Shown in pieces: positions 11,206-23,738 of a DNA stretch of 64,000 nt. The position numbers and the translations under genes were made by a program. The DNA lies in the NCBI GenBank assembly GCA_034008185.1, contig CM067081.1, forward strand, positions 15,623,821 through 15,687,820. Reading direction: 5' to 3'. The notes under the pieces were generated by a model that had not been told where the DNA came from, ran no database searches, and saw only the letters and a program-made list of their open reading frames with translations. How positions within the stretch are numbered: the stretch's first letter is position 1; each line of letters begins with the position of its first letter. The stretch comes from Gorsachius magnificus (taxonomy: Eukaryota; Chordata; Aves; Pelecaniformes; Ardeidae).

Positions 11206-13892
11206 GTAAGCATTTCTGTTTACTCTGATGATCAAAAGAAGTAAATTGCCGAGTGTATTCAATAAACAGCAGTTGATTACTCTTTAAGAAATTATAAGCC
11301 ATTTCTCTAGTGGCAAAGAAAGCATTTCTGTGAACTGTTCCGATGAAACATTATGAAACATCCTTGAGTTGATTGTGTCCAAGAGGAGATGACACAAATC
11401 TTTTCCCTTCAGCAGACTTCTGGGAATAGTCGGGGCTAAACTGGTCCCCATTCAGTTACAGCCTCACTCAGATTGCCATGGTTATCAAACCATATGAAGT
11501 ATAAAGTATTCTGACTAGATGATTTCTTATTCTCAACCAGATTTTTTCGTTTTGACATTCATGGTTAGTTTACTGTGTGTATTCATCCCATGACCTTATC
11601 TTCTTTCCAGCTGTCTTTCCTTTAAATTTCTCTTTAGGTATCTTGAGCATCCTGATAACAATTTCACCAGCAATTTCATTATATACCACATACAATCTGA
11701 ATTGCATACTTTTCACTCTAGCCAAGCACTTTTTCTAAGATACTTGACTCATCACAGCATGTTTCTTCATGCATAGTTACCTGCTGTATTTGATACTCCT
11801 TCCTGATTATCCCCTTCCTAATATCTCATTTCTTTAACATTTCGGTTCAGGGTTTTATATTTGTTGTTGCTGCTTTTGTTAATGCTATTACTATAATTAC
11901 TTTCTGCATGCTGTAAATTGTGGAGACGTTCAGAATAGAGATAAATTCCATCTAAAAGGGATGTCCCTGCTTTTAAACTTCAGTGTGTTTATTGTGACAG
12001 TAATGTTCAGTTTGATTACATTTCTACTGCTGATTAAAACATGTTTGCAGGCAATAAATTAGGCAATTGAGAAAATATTTCATACTTCTCAGAGCTTAAT
12101 ACTCATGCTTATCTTCTGGTCAACATACATAAAGTTCTGCAGCTATTACACTAGATTGACATAATAAAGGAGGATTGCAGCCATAAAAACAAATAAAAGA
12201 TCTACCTGCTAAATATAAGTTGAAATTATGGCAAAAAATGCAGATGTTTCTGAACCCTGTCTCAAGGTTCCTGATTGTTTGTCTCATTTCCCTTATAGGC
12301 TTGATTAAGGACAGCAGCTCAGTGCCTCTTCCCCCTGCCTTTATCATTTGTTTATTTTTCATATTTCTTCCAACTGCTCCTTGTACCTCAGGGGCTCAGA
12401 GCTTTCTCTCAGGGCATCTTCAAACCACTTACCATTTCCTTAATTTCTTACAGTATAACATTGCTGTCACTCCATATTATTTTTGTATATTTTAAAAATT
12501 CACTATCCTGTAATAATGATAGTGTGTTCTTTTCCTGATTTTCATTTTTATAACCTGATTTCCTAAGGAAATTAAATTTATACATTCGTATTCTTTTACA
12601 GTGTGTGTTCCCCTAGTAACCAAATTTGAGAGTGAGCTGAGAATCTCAAAGATAATTCTATTTCTACAAGTTTTAAATTGGCAATTGAGAAAGGAAGAAA
12701 TTACTCAAACAAGTGACCCCAGCTTGAAAAAGGCTTAAAGTTGGGTCCACATTGACCTATTGGCAGGTCACAAGCCAGTTAGTATGGATAAGACAGCACA
12801 CAAATATCTTGGAACCTGCCACAGAATGTGCTGCCTCTTCCCCACTGGTAACTGGGAGGCTGGGGTAGGAGCCATATGTGGTGGGTAAAGGAGGATGTAG
12901 AGCATACTGGGCGTATGGTAATAAGGGAAAAAGAATTAAGTTACTGCAGTACAGGCTTATAGGGGCAAGGTATACAAATTAATATGAAATAAAGCTTTGC
13001 TTATTCTAATGCTAACAATTTGTCTTTCTTTCCTGTGACAGAAAATATGTGTTTTTGTCTGCATCTCACACAATCCCTTACTAAGCACTGGGATTCAAAC
13101 TGAACACGTGCCATGCAGAATAGATTCCTCTGGTCTGCTGCAGAAGATGTTAGTGCAGGGTTGTTCCTGTTAGTTTTGGTCTGGGAGCCATGGTTTCTGC
13201 GAGTCATAAAAGTGGCATTTCTGTGTTCACAGACTTGGTTCCAAAAATTGTGCAAAATTCTCTTAGAGGGCAAATACATTTCTTGCAAATCAGTAGAGCA
13301 AAGTAAGTTTTGATAGAGAAAAGCATTTTGAGAAGGTTCTCAAAGATGAAGGTTCTTCAAAACTCACCAGTTCTGAGCTGTAAAGCTTTAAAAATGTCTT
13401 ACAATCCCTTTAATTGGAAATTTTGGGACAGCTAGTAACTAACTCAGATGAGGTAGTAGATCCCTTCTTGTATTTCTATCTCTTCTTACACTTCTATAAA
13501 CACTCAAACCAAAAATCTTTTATCATCTTCAGAATTCACCCTCCCTCAGAAATAGAATGTATAGAATTCATTGACAGTCCCCTTTTAAAGGAAGAAATGA
13601 ATACTGTATTAAGTATTCAAGATAAATATGGCTGCAGACCCAACTGGATATAGGTGAATTTTATAAGGTTCTAGAATTCTTCATGTCTGTGTTTAAAAAG
13701 TTGTAAAAAATTAAATTAAGCAATGGAGACATATTACCTCATCTTGGAGAAAAGCAAAAAATCCTGGAACACCTAATGAGTGAGACATCGCATTCTGTGC
13801 TTGCAGTAGAGCTACTCTGCTTCTAGTAGGGTTTATTTCTTAAATGCTGAAGCAAAGTTTTTGGTCAACTCACTATCCAACAGGGATTGGGA

Positions 13893-14517
13893 ATGCCAGT
13901 AGTGTGCCCAGGTGGCCAATAAGGCCAATGGCATCCTGGCTTGTATCAGGCCAGCAGGAGTAGGGAAGTGATCGTGCCCCTGTACTCAGCACTGGTGAGG
14001 CCGCACCTCAAATACTGTGTTCAGTTTTGGGCCCCTCACTACAAGAAAGACGTTGCCTTGCTGGAACAGGTCCAGAGGAGAGCAACCAAGCTGGTGAGGG
14101 GTCTGGAACACAAGTCATACGAGGAATGGCTGAGGGAACTGGGGTTGTTTAGTCTGGAGAAGAGGAGGCTGAGGGGAGACCTGATCGCCCTCTACAGCTG
14201 CCTGACAGGAGGGGGTAGTGAGGTGGGGGTCGGCCTCTTCTCCATGGTAACAGACGAAAGGACGAGGGGAAATGGTCTGAAGTTGCACCAGGGCATGTTT
14301 AGGTTGGACATTAGGAAATTTTTTTTCACCAAAAGGGTGTTGAGCATTGGAATGGGCTGCCCAGGGAAGTGGTTGAGTCCCCATCCCTGGAGGTATTTAA
14401 AAAATGGGTAGACATGGTGCTTAGGGACGTGGTTTAGTGGTGGGATGGCAGCGTTAGGTTAACGGTTGAACTTGATGATCTTAAAGGTCTTTTCCAACCT
14501 AACGTTTCCATGATTCT
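13893..14517 (+). mobile_element. CR1 LINE fragment (ORF2 C-terminus and 3' end)
   Basis: It begins in the ORF2 region after the RT palm and runs through the C-terminal thumb-like block ([16 protein letters not shown], then [42 protein letters not shown]) to the 3' UTR and one tail unit ATTCTGTG. Compared with the copy at 57558-59967 it lacks about 12 bases near 13950 and degenerates after about 14330, where [14 protein letters not shown] sequence is lost to frame changes. Same subfamily as that copy. No intact function. Confidence 0.95.
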
Positions 14518-15219
14518 GTGTGTGCATATTAGGTATGTAAATGGTGTGCTGGTCTTTGTACAAGATAGATTTCCCTGTTTGTATTTAAAAACAGTTGTAT
14601 TTGATTAGGTTCGGTCTTGGGATAGAAACTCAATCATGACAAATCAGAAATGTTCTCTGAAAAACTTGGAATGTAGAAACTTTTATAAATATAAATGGTC
14701 TAAACATCCAAATAGATATCAAGAAACTTCCCCCCATCAAAAAAACCCCAAACCAAAACATTTTTGGGGGGCCAGCTGTGTATCAGTCTAGTCCACCGTA
14801 ACAAAGTATTTAAAAGTGGATAGGTACAGAAAGTTTTTGGATAGGGAGGATATCTCCCATTCAAAGGAATACAGAATGCAGTTTTCTGAGTTCTGTAAAT
14901 AAATATGAGAAGTTGGTCTCCCTTTTTACTATCAACCCTCTCATCAGAAATAACAAATTCCATTTTAGACTCTGCCCAATATATTCCTCTTCTTAGGTCA
15001 GTGCAATTAAGCCAACCTTTTTGGAGTATTACACAAAATTTTCTGAAAAATAATGATAATCTTAATGGGATGAAAGTTTCCATTTCTTATTGTCCTAAAC
15101 TTGTGTTATAATAAATACAGAAAAGGTCTCAGTAGACTATTTACCCATTTGACACAGCTGTACTAAAAAGAAAAGGGATTGATTTTAAGAGGCAGTATAA
15201 TTTTAGATACAGAAAGAGG

Positions 15220-15736
15220 ATGAAACAGATGAAGGCTCAGAAGAAGGAACTGTGGAAACAAGCTATGGATATGGATATGGAACTTATTCCACTTCCTCTG
15301 GAATCTCAGGTGAAAATTAAAGGGATAATCCCTGAAAAAGCCACGGTCTTCAACAGTGCCTTAATGCCTGCTCAGTTATTCTTCAAGACAGAAGACGGAG
15401 GCAAATATCCTGTAATTTTTAAGCATGGTGATGATTTGCATCAAGATCAACTTATTCTTCAGATTATTTCACTCATGGATAAGCTGTTAAGAAAAGAGAA
15501 CCTGGATTTGAAGCTGACGCCCTATAAAGTGCTGGCAACTAGTACAAAACATGGCTTTATGCAGTTTATTCAGTTAGTACCAGTTGCAGAAGTTCTTGCT
15601 ACTGAGGAAAGCATACAGAACTTCTTCAGAAAACATGCACCTAGTGAGACTGGCCCTCATGGAATAAGTGCAGAGGTGATGGACACATATGTTAAGAGCT
15701 GCGCTGGTTATTGTATTTTATTTTTTTTAATTTTTT
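15220..15736 (+). pseudogene. PIK3C3 (VPS34) kinase-domain retrocopy, partial
   Basis: The open frame from 15220 encodes sequence that from about 15281 on is unmistakably the N-lobe of the class III phosphatidylinositol 3-kinase: [35 protein letters not shown] with the ATP-contacting lysine, [54 protein letters not shown]. It runs as one block with no introns, although the parental gene is split into many exons, so it derives from mRNA. The 5' ~60 bases match only loosely, consistent with an internal deletion. It stops at AGYC, before the catalytic DRH and the DFG motifs, so it cannot be an active kinase. It lies inside a CEP126 intron, same strand. Differences from the conserved family sequence include DDLHQDQ for DDLRQDQ. 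No in-frame stop across about 160 codons. Parentage is sure; expression is unknown. Confidence 0.9.
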
Positions 15737-15914
15737 GGAGGCCCCATCCCTGGGAACTGGAGGCCCCATCCCTGGGAACATTCAAGGCCAGGTTGGATGG
15801 GGCTCTGAGCAACCTGATCTAGTTAGTGGCGTCCCTGCTCACTGCAGGGGGGTTGGAGTAGATGACCTCTAGGGGTCCCTTCCAACCCAAAACATTCTAT
15901 GATTCTATGATTCT
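15737..15914 (+). mobile_element. CR1 LINE 3' end joined to the PIK3C3 retrocopy
   Basis: The last ~180 bp of a CR1 of the same subfamily as 37712-38926 and 54959-56406: the ORF2 C-terminus ([20 protein letters not shown] then TAG at 15820-15822), the 3' UTR and two and a half ATTCTATG units. A 22-bp piece at its left edge is tandemly doubled (15737-15758 and 15759-15780, differing only in the final base). A T-rich run (about 15716-15736) separates it from the kinase sequence. The open frame of the kinase fragment continues in the correct ORF2 frame to the CR1 stop. No remaining PIK3C3 sequence is visible after 15914. Confidence 0.93.
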
Positions 15915-17897
15915 AAGCTGAAGAAATGGAGAGAAATGAAGGAAAGGGGTTATTTGGTTTCTGTACATATATTAGACATATGGTAGCCATCTCCAGCTAG
16001 GAACAATACATGTTTCCTAATAATGCATCTCTGCTGGATAGGCAGCAGAGGAGGATGAGGTCTGCATACATATTGTGTGACTGCACTGTTCAAATCTGCT
16101 CAGTAGGTGTGCCAGCTGTTAAGAAAGATAACTTTGTGTGGCATGAAATATTCCTATCTTCTTATAAGTTCCTACACTATGTATTGCCCATATATGAAAA
16201 GAACCACCATCTTCACCATCAGCTTCTACTGAAAATGACAATGGGTAAAATGTGCATAGTAGGTCTTCTTGTCAGGCCAGATTCCTATAAAAAAAAAAAA
16301 AAAAAAAAGAAGGAAATATTGGAAGTATATTTTCATATTCAGTTGCATATAGACTAAAAGTTCAATTTTGCCACAAATTTAGCTAAACACCTTCACCCAA
16401 CTGAGCAATATTTAAGGGATCGTGTTGATGCTGCTAAGAAATTATATATGAGAAATTCATCCTGGGAATGTTGGAAAGTATCTGCATATTGAATGGACAA
16501 TAAGGTTTGGTATGTTACTCAAAACCCTGTGATTGCTGAGACAAAGTATCATTTCAAATATTGGACCCGACCAACACAGTAAAATAAAGGCTGGATCTCC
16601 CCTTTTTAGTAAAGATATACCCATTTTACAAATTCGTTTATACTGATAATCTGTTGCCAAGTTCTATTCTCCTTCTACCACCATTTGTAATCATTGCGGA
16701 ATACAACAAATACTTGATCCTAAACCAGTGAGACGTAAGCTTGGCTTTCTAATCAGTTGTAAGGGTTATGGCTCTACTAAACAGATGTGAGAACTCAAAG
16801 TATGGATCTGGTGAGAGTTTTCTGTAAGTGCCACTTTGGATGTGCCAAACTAAGGGCATTTAGGGCCCTTGCACCAGGTTGGAGTCAAAAGACGGAGATT
16901 CTGTTCCACCTCAGCAGTCAAGTGTAGCTGGCAACCTGGTAATAGTTACACTTTCAGAAGGCTAAGGCTTGAGTGTGTGGGTTATTTTTACCTTTTTTTA
17001 AGGCCTACGTTTCTTACTGGTTAAAGCTACTTGTTTCTTGGTTTTGTCATCCTTGATATCTACCTAGTTTTTGCTTCTTGTTTTCCAAAGCTTGGTTCCT
17101 ATTCCTAGTGACCTTACCCAGCCTTGTTCCAGTTCTGTCTGCTTTTTATTCTTGAACATATCTTGTTACATGCTCCCTGCCTTCCTAGTCTCTGATTGCA
17201 CATTTTCCTTTTCATTTGGCTTCACATGCTTCTTGGCTTCTTCAATTCCTGGATACCAACCAGCCCCATGGTTTTCGCTGATTCTCATCCTGTAGAAACC
17301 TGTGGTTTCCTCTGTCTCAGTCTGGGCTCACCCTGACCACAGTACCCAGCTACACTAGCTACTCCAAATATTTTTTTCCTCAGGTAGCAAATACAAATTC
17401 TTTAATGTACCACATTACCATATTACACATCATCAGTAGAGTTGGACTCTCTAGATACTACAAAGCCTTCTTTTGAAGTAAGGGAATATCTGACAGCATC
17501 AGTATATAGTTATCTTCTATATAAGCCAACCTTATGGAAATATAAAGACCATTTTGCTTGGTTGTTTTTTTTTTTAAACCCTCAGTGTTCCATTTCTGTA
17601 AATGACCAAACTGTTGGCTGACCTTTTCCAGAATAATTCAACCTGAGGCAGTAACCCAACAACCCAATCAGAAAAGTTGGACTATTTATAAATGATGGAA
17701 GAGAAGGTTTGAAATGGAAAGTGTTGGACAGTTTTAGATAGTTCTAACAGCACCACCTGTAGTTACATAGAGCATAGCTGTCCTTCACTTGCCAGGCATT
17801 TATTGATGATGTATACTTTTTGAAAGGAACATGTTTAAAAGTGTACAGTTGATGCATATAAATAAGCCAAATTAATAAGATATTTGCTTGCATCAAG

Positions 17898-18096
17898 AAC
17901 CACAGATGACACTTCATCCTCATCAGCATCTAGAAACGGTTCTTTCCATCAGAAGCAGATTTCAGCAATGGTTGACTGGGATAAAACAATACAAGAGAGC
18001 AGTAGGACAAACATGGACAGTAACCAACTTCTTTTCCAGAAAAATCTGAAAGAAATGCAACAACTCCTTGAAAAACAGCATCTCAGCAACTTGGAG
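17898..18096 (+). CDS. CEP126: CEP126, coding exon
   Basis: Two bases from the previous exon plus A make an arginine codon; 66 codons follow and the exon ends on a codon border at GAG|GTATGA. The peptide has a serine run (TTDDTSSSSASRNGSF), then AMVDWDKTIQES and a leucine-rich amphipathic stretch NLKEMQQLLEKQHLSNLE, matching the KLEETQKLLEDQHLSSL-like helix of human CEP126. The acceptor CATCAAG| lacks a pyrimidine tract, but the alternative AG ten bases on would bring an immediate stop, so this border is preferred. Confidence 0.9.
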
Positions 18097-18135
18097 GTAT
18101 GATATTTTCATGTGATTCATTAAATGGTGCTGCTT

Positions 18136-18194
18136 AAATGCAATAGAAAGTTCCTTAAATGTAATAGAAAGTTTCTTGAATGTGATAGAAATGC
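18136..18194. repeat. 21-bp imperfect tandem repeat, about 2.7 copies
   Basis: Units AAATGCAATAGAAAGTTCCTT (split here as 18136-18156), 18157-18177 and a partial third from 18178 differ by a few bases. It sits 40 bp after a CEP126 exon, inside the intron. Simple local duplication; no function inferred. Confidence 0.75.
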
Positions 18195-21100
18195 AAGGTC
18201 TGTTGAGCACACTTTATCAAGTAGACAACAACTGAGGGCACACTGCACTATGCCTTACCAATAGTTTATTTGTAGTAAAATTATACATATTTTTCAGTAA
18301 GAAATCAGAGATCTTTAAAAATGTTTGTAAGAATATTTTCACAAATTCTTCAAAGATATCTGTCATGTTGTCTTTCTTTCTGTGAATGTAAGATTCGCGT
18401 GTCAGAATTCTTGGCTCTGAAGTAGCTAGCCATTAGTCTATCACAGGAGTCTTGTGCTAGCTCCAAAAATAAATTGGCAGCTTGCAATTCGCATTTAAAT
18501 TTCTGCTTTGCTGATTGCTACAGCTCAGCACAAAATGCTATAGCAGTGTAATTATGATAGGTCAAATGTTGGGGTTTTTTTTATTTCTTGGGTTTTTTCC
18601 CAGTGTGTGGTGATTTCTTAGGGACTGACTTCAAGTCCCTTGAGATCATTTTTTGTCATCTTTGGAATAGATGCAGGTGTTCCTGTAACAAGCCTGTTAA
18701 CTTTCTAACTTTTGGACCCCAAATCAGTTTCAAAAGTCACCTTAGAAACACAGTGAAAGTCAAGAAGAACTGAGCTCCAAAGTGATTTCTTATAACTGCA
18801 CTTTTTAGTGTGCTTTTAGGTCTGTCAGTATTGTCTTTGATTTTGAAACATTTGTTTTCAATGTTACATTTTTTGGGAACAAGAAGCCATAATTTTGGAC
18901 TCATTCTTTTACTTTATAATATTCTCTACCAGTATCTGGAGTCATGGTGTCTGAAATGACCTTGACACCATGAAGCACCATCCCTTTATATTCGTGAAGG
19001 CTAGAAGCATGAGATCATTGGCGGCAATAGAGCAAGGGCTTTTCCTTTTAATACATCATTAGGGATAACTTTTGAAAGAATGTGTACAGTTCAGATATAT
19101 TTTGAGTTCTTTGATATTCATGTTTTCAGGCACATTCATCTCTGCCTTTGTACCTCCTTTGTTCTGATGGGTATTCATGAGAACCATGAGCCCCTGAGGG
19201 TGCAGGAAAATCTCACTCAACTGGAGTAAATTTCAAAAAGGTTGAGGAGACAGAAAGTATAGTTTGTATTGGCGAGGCTGTTGATTAGTGTTCAGTCTTA
19301 TTTCCAAGCATAAAAGAAGGAAGAGAAAATGGCAATTTACAGAAGACAGCTGATAAAACTGAATTCTAGATAACCACTTTCAAACAGAACACAAAAAGGT
19401 CTGAGCTTTTTTTTTTTTTGAATACCACATTGTACGTTCCATTGGTTTATTGTTTGCAAATCCCTCCCTAAATAGTGATGCTGAATTTGGCAGTAGCTGT
19501 ATTAGGACATCTCAGAATTAGGGAAAAAAATGCAATCTCTTTGAGGAAAACGTATAAAAATATTCCTCTTAATATATTGTAAGGCAACTATATTGTAGGG
19601 TATTTTATCAAACACAATTATCACTTTCTAAATGAATTCTAGGGAAAAACTGCCGTGAGTCATACATGATTTTTTACTTATATTTTTTTCTAAAAGTTAT
19701 CCTCAGCTTTGGACACTGCATGTAAAACTGGAATTTGCATTTACAAATAAATGTATTTTTGAAAACGCTTTGGTCATGTAAAAAATTTTGCTTTTTTTTC
19801 CAGAATGTATTTTTCTGCTACCGCTAGGGGCTGCTCAGCTTCTTCCCTCTGATAAATATTTTCAAATTATAAATATTCATACTTCAAACGTTTGGACTTC
19901 CTTTCTTGAAATTACATGCTTTGGACTCTGATTAGAAAAACAGTCGAGAAAGCTATTGTCATTGTTCTAAGGCCTGCATTTTGGAACTTTAATACTTGGA
20001 TTGTGCTGGTGTACATGTGCATTGTGACTTCCCATGATGTGAAATAGTATTTATAATACTCTTAATAATAAAATTTGTAATTTATAATTATTTATAATAC
20101 TCTTACTGACATGAATAGGCTTCAGTAGCCTTGTTACTGTCTGTTGTCCAAAGTAATTTCAACAGTGCTTGCCTTTCTGAAACTGATGTCGAAGTATTTC
20201 ACTGTGCACATGCTTTGCACTCTAACCATCCACTGAGATCCCTTGACCTCTCTTTGTTTCTGTTTTTACAGGCCCAGCAGGATTATAAAGATTCCTAAAA
20301 TTCTTTTCTTTCCTACAGGGTAATAAAGTTCTATGTAGGCCCTTGCCAGTAGATTTGGTGTGTTCCCTGCTTTCCATCCCTAAACATTTGTGTCATTTCA
20401 GCAGTAAGCCAAGGTTTTTAGTGACCCTTGTACCATTCTCCAAAATGATTTTGCTTAAAATATTGAAAGCAGTAGATTTTATTTTGTGCAACAGTTACAT
20501 CTGAGCCAGTACAAAATTAACTTCATTTGCAATCAAAGGCTTTGTTGCACAGTCCTTTCCTGGTTTTGTTGGAAAAAAAAATTTTCTATAGCTAAAGCTG
20601 CATGCAGCTTTTCACCAAAAGACATTACTCCCCAGTGTTTATCATTTTTCCAAATGGTAACTGTTTGTGTTGAAATTTTCCATTTCTGGCACCTGCCTTG
20701 AACTGAATAATTTAGAAAATTTCCATTAAAATGGCTCAGCTGTGACATGGAATAGTATTATTCATATGTCTTTTGCCTTTTTTTTTTCACCACCCTTTTA
20801 ATTTTATGTCTATACAAAATTGTTTTGGTCAGTACAATATTTTTATGCTCTTCCAGAAAAATATATTACGCTTGAATTAAACTGTTTGGTTGACATAACA
20901 TCTTATCTCTGTTGTTTCACTTTTTAAACAAAATTCTTGGAAGCAAGAGCTAATTCAAGACAAAATAGGTTTATATTACAACATGAAGATTGTATTTTTG
21001 CCTTCCCTCCTTTATATGACCATAATTAGGTTGTTCAAGTGGTATCTGTGAACCCCAAATTTAAATCCCTTTCTGACTGATTTGAAGCAGGAATTTTACC

Positions 21101-23660
21101 TTGGCTCTCCTTTTTTTCCGAGCGTATTGTGCAGCCATTGAAGTACTCCGTATCGGTCTTTCTATGGATACTGTTCCCCTTGGCAAAAAATGCTTCAGTA
21201 TTTATTGAAACAGGGACTGGAACACAGGTATCATTTCTCAGAAATTGCAACACAAGCCATGAGGTCAGAGAGTTATGTTATCTCAAATACAATAAGATTT
21301 TGTATCCTACTATACTCTCTGTGGATTTGAATATGTTACATATAGAACTAAGTCTCTGAGAACTAATGAAGAATATTTTCTAAGTGATGTTCCACTGAAT
21401 GAAAGCAGCAGATGCTGCAAACACACAGATAAGGCCATAGCCTTACTTTGATGAGTGAGTTGACCTGTACAACTGTTAGCTGTTCGTGTTACTATGCTTT
21501 TGCGGTTGGACTGTGCCTATGAAATGGAGATATTTCAGGTAACCGATGGAAAAACTGAATTCCTTTCAAGTGCGTTTGTAGTATGACTGGAATGAGTTAA
21601 ACGAGTTCTTTCTGCAAGGTGTATTGTATCAGTCTGACTCTTCAGAGGCATAGACCAGACCAGCATGGAAAAAAGGAGTGCCTGTGTACAGTCTCTCCTG
21701 AGAGTGTAGAACATGTAGAATGCCCAGGGCTAGTTAGTGGGAAAACAAACTCTTAAAGGGAGAGTTCGGATAAAATGGCATTGGAACTGAAGTCAGTTGA
21801 AGAGACCATTCAAAGACTTGAAATAGGTTGCTACAGTCACCTTAAATCTAGAAACGTTGGCTATTTTTTACTTATAACTGTGGATGCTAACATCTTTTAT
21901 GCTGATCACTGAAATTATATGGCAAACTTGAGTGATTTCCCTACTCATTTTCCTTTTGGCAAGATCAGGGAGTGTCAGTTTTTATTGGCTTTCTAACCAA
22001 TACTGCAGCATACTGCTATCTTCCACATTATTTCACTAATCCAAAATTCACATTTTCTATAAAGGGAAATTGAAATGTATCTCCAGACTAAATTATTTTA
22101 CCCAAGTACTCAAACTTGTTTTGATTGTGTATTCCTCAAGAGTAGGGTTTTTTTACATAACATAGTGGTTTGTTCCAAGCCTGTGCTGTATAAAATGGCA
22201 TTACAGCCTTCATATCTGGCAATCTGGATGTTGAAGAGAGTCTTGCCTCAATTCAAAGCCCCGCTTGAACAGGTGATAATGTAGGATTGAAGTGGAAACA
22301 GCGTTTTCAGTACAAAATGGTTTGTTCTGCAGGTAGATTAATACATTAATAAGACTTTGCTTGTGGATAAGTTAGGATTGTTACACACACAGCATAACTC
22401 ACAAATGACAGAAACAGGGAAATTGAGAACTGTCATTTAATATATACCTGCTCCTCCTTTACAAGCATATACTTTTTATAAGAATGGCCATACGTATTAA
22501 CATGACCCCATTTGGGGGTTTACATCCATACACATATATCTATATCTATATATGTATCTATGAAATATTTATATGTAGTGATGCACAAAATTATTTTTAC
22601 CATACATCATAGATATTTTTAAGTGATTTGTTTTACTGGACAGAATAATTTGTTCATAAATGTAGTTAAAGGAGAGGACCAGAGGAAAAAATAGGAGTGT
22701 CTGATCTTTAGTTTTCTGCAGTTATGGTAATAATAAAATATTTGCTTGCAGGAAGGGAGTGGAAGATACAGAAGTTTGTGCATACTGGTCTGTCAGGATG
22801 CTATATTATATTATTATAACTCGGTATTGTCAGAGATAGTATATACTAATGTCTCAAGGGGATGTTGGAAAATCTATTGCTTTCTCACCAAGTATCACTG
22901 TCCAGAGTAATTCTTCCCCTTTGAAGATGGTAGAGCTGTGTTTTGTTTTTTGAAGAGATAAACCTCTTTTTGTGAATTGGAAAGCAAAATAGAATGCAAC
23001 TACTTTTTTCTTCCAGTATTCTGCTTCTGTCATAGCAGGCTCCTGGTGGCCTGGGTACACAGAAACTTAGTCAAATTTTTCAATTTTTTACTGTATTAAT
23101 TATTATAAATCCCCAGCAGCACTTGTGCTGGTTTTAGTAGCTTGAGCTTTGCTGTGCAGTTTGTGCCTGATACTGGCATATCTCCATACGGAAGCATAGC
23201 TCACTGAGTGGAAATAAAGCATTAAACCAGACGCTCAGAATTCAGAGGACAGGAATAAGCAGAGAATAACTGGGACCCAGGAGACTGAAAGATCTTGTGA
23301 CAAAAAACTTAAAAGAATTACACAGTTTCAAATAGCGGCAAAAAAAAAAAATACCAGCCTTTAAATTCAGTAGGCTGTTTAGGGGAAGGTAGATGCTGAA
23401 ATCTTGTGCATGTTCTCATAAATCACGTCTGTTAAGTTCTTAAGAGGAATGTATGTCTTGAAAAATACCTGATTGAAAAAATGGAATTTGTAAAATGGGT
23501 AACATGTAACAGTCACAAAATATTTTTTTCAAGATGTGATTATATGAATGAAGCATGCAGTGAACGTTGGCAATTACATGAAACTGTCTCATTGGATAAA
23601 TGTTTCTAGAGAGGTATAAATGTATATTATTATAAACCGCTCTTAGATATACGGTTTAAC

Positions 23661-23738
23661 CTTTAGGTTGCCCGCTGTGGAGTCAGGACTCGATGATCCT
23701 CAGTGGGTCCCTTCCAGCTCAGGATATTCTATGATTCT
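23661..23738 (+). mobile_element. CR1 LINE 3'-end remnant
   Basis: About 78 bp with the CR1 3' UTR pattern (ACTCGATGATCCTCAGTGGG, CCCTTCCAGCTCAGGATATT) and tail units ATTCTATG ATTCT. Diverged from the other copies in the window, so probably an older or different subfamily. Confidence 0.85.

Larger units (their letters stand above)
11206..17897. other. CEP126 intron with CR1 copies and a PIK3C3 retrocopy
   Basis: 6.7-kb GT-AG intron, phase 2. It contains the CR1 fragment at 13893-14517, the PIK3C3 fragment at 15220-15736, its attached CR1 end at 15737-15914 and a poly-A run at about 16290-16308. The stretches 11206-13892, 14518-15219 and 15915-17897 show only AT-rich unique sequence. The acceptor at 17896-17897 has an unusually poor pyrimidine tract. 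Confidence 0.8.

Noticed and set aside
15220..15736. A functional PIK3C3 gene
   Set aside because: No introns, only the N-lobe of the kinase domain, no DRH or DFG, and the fragment ends in a CR1; it is a partial retrocopy.
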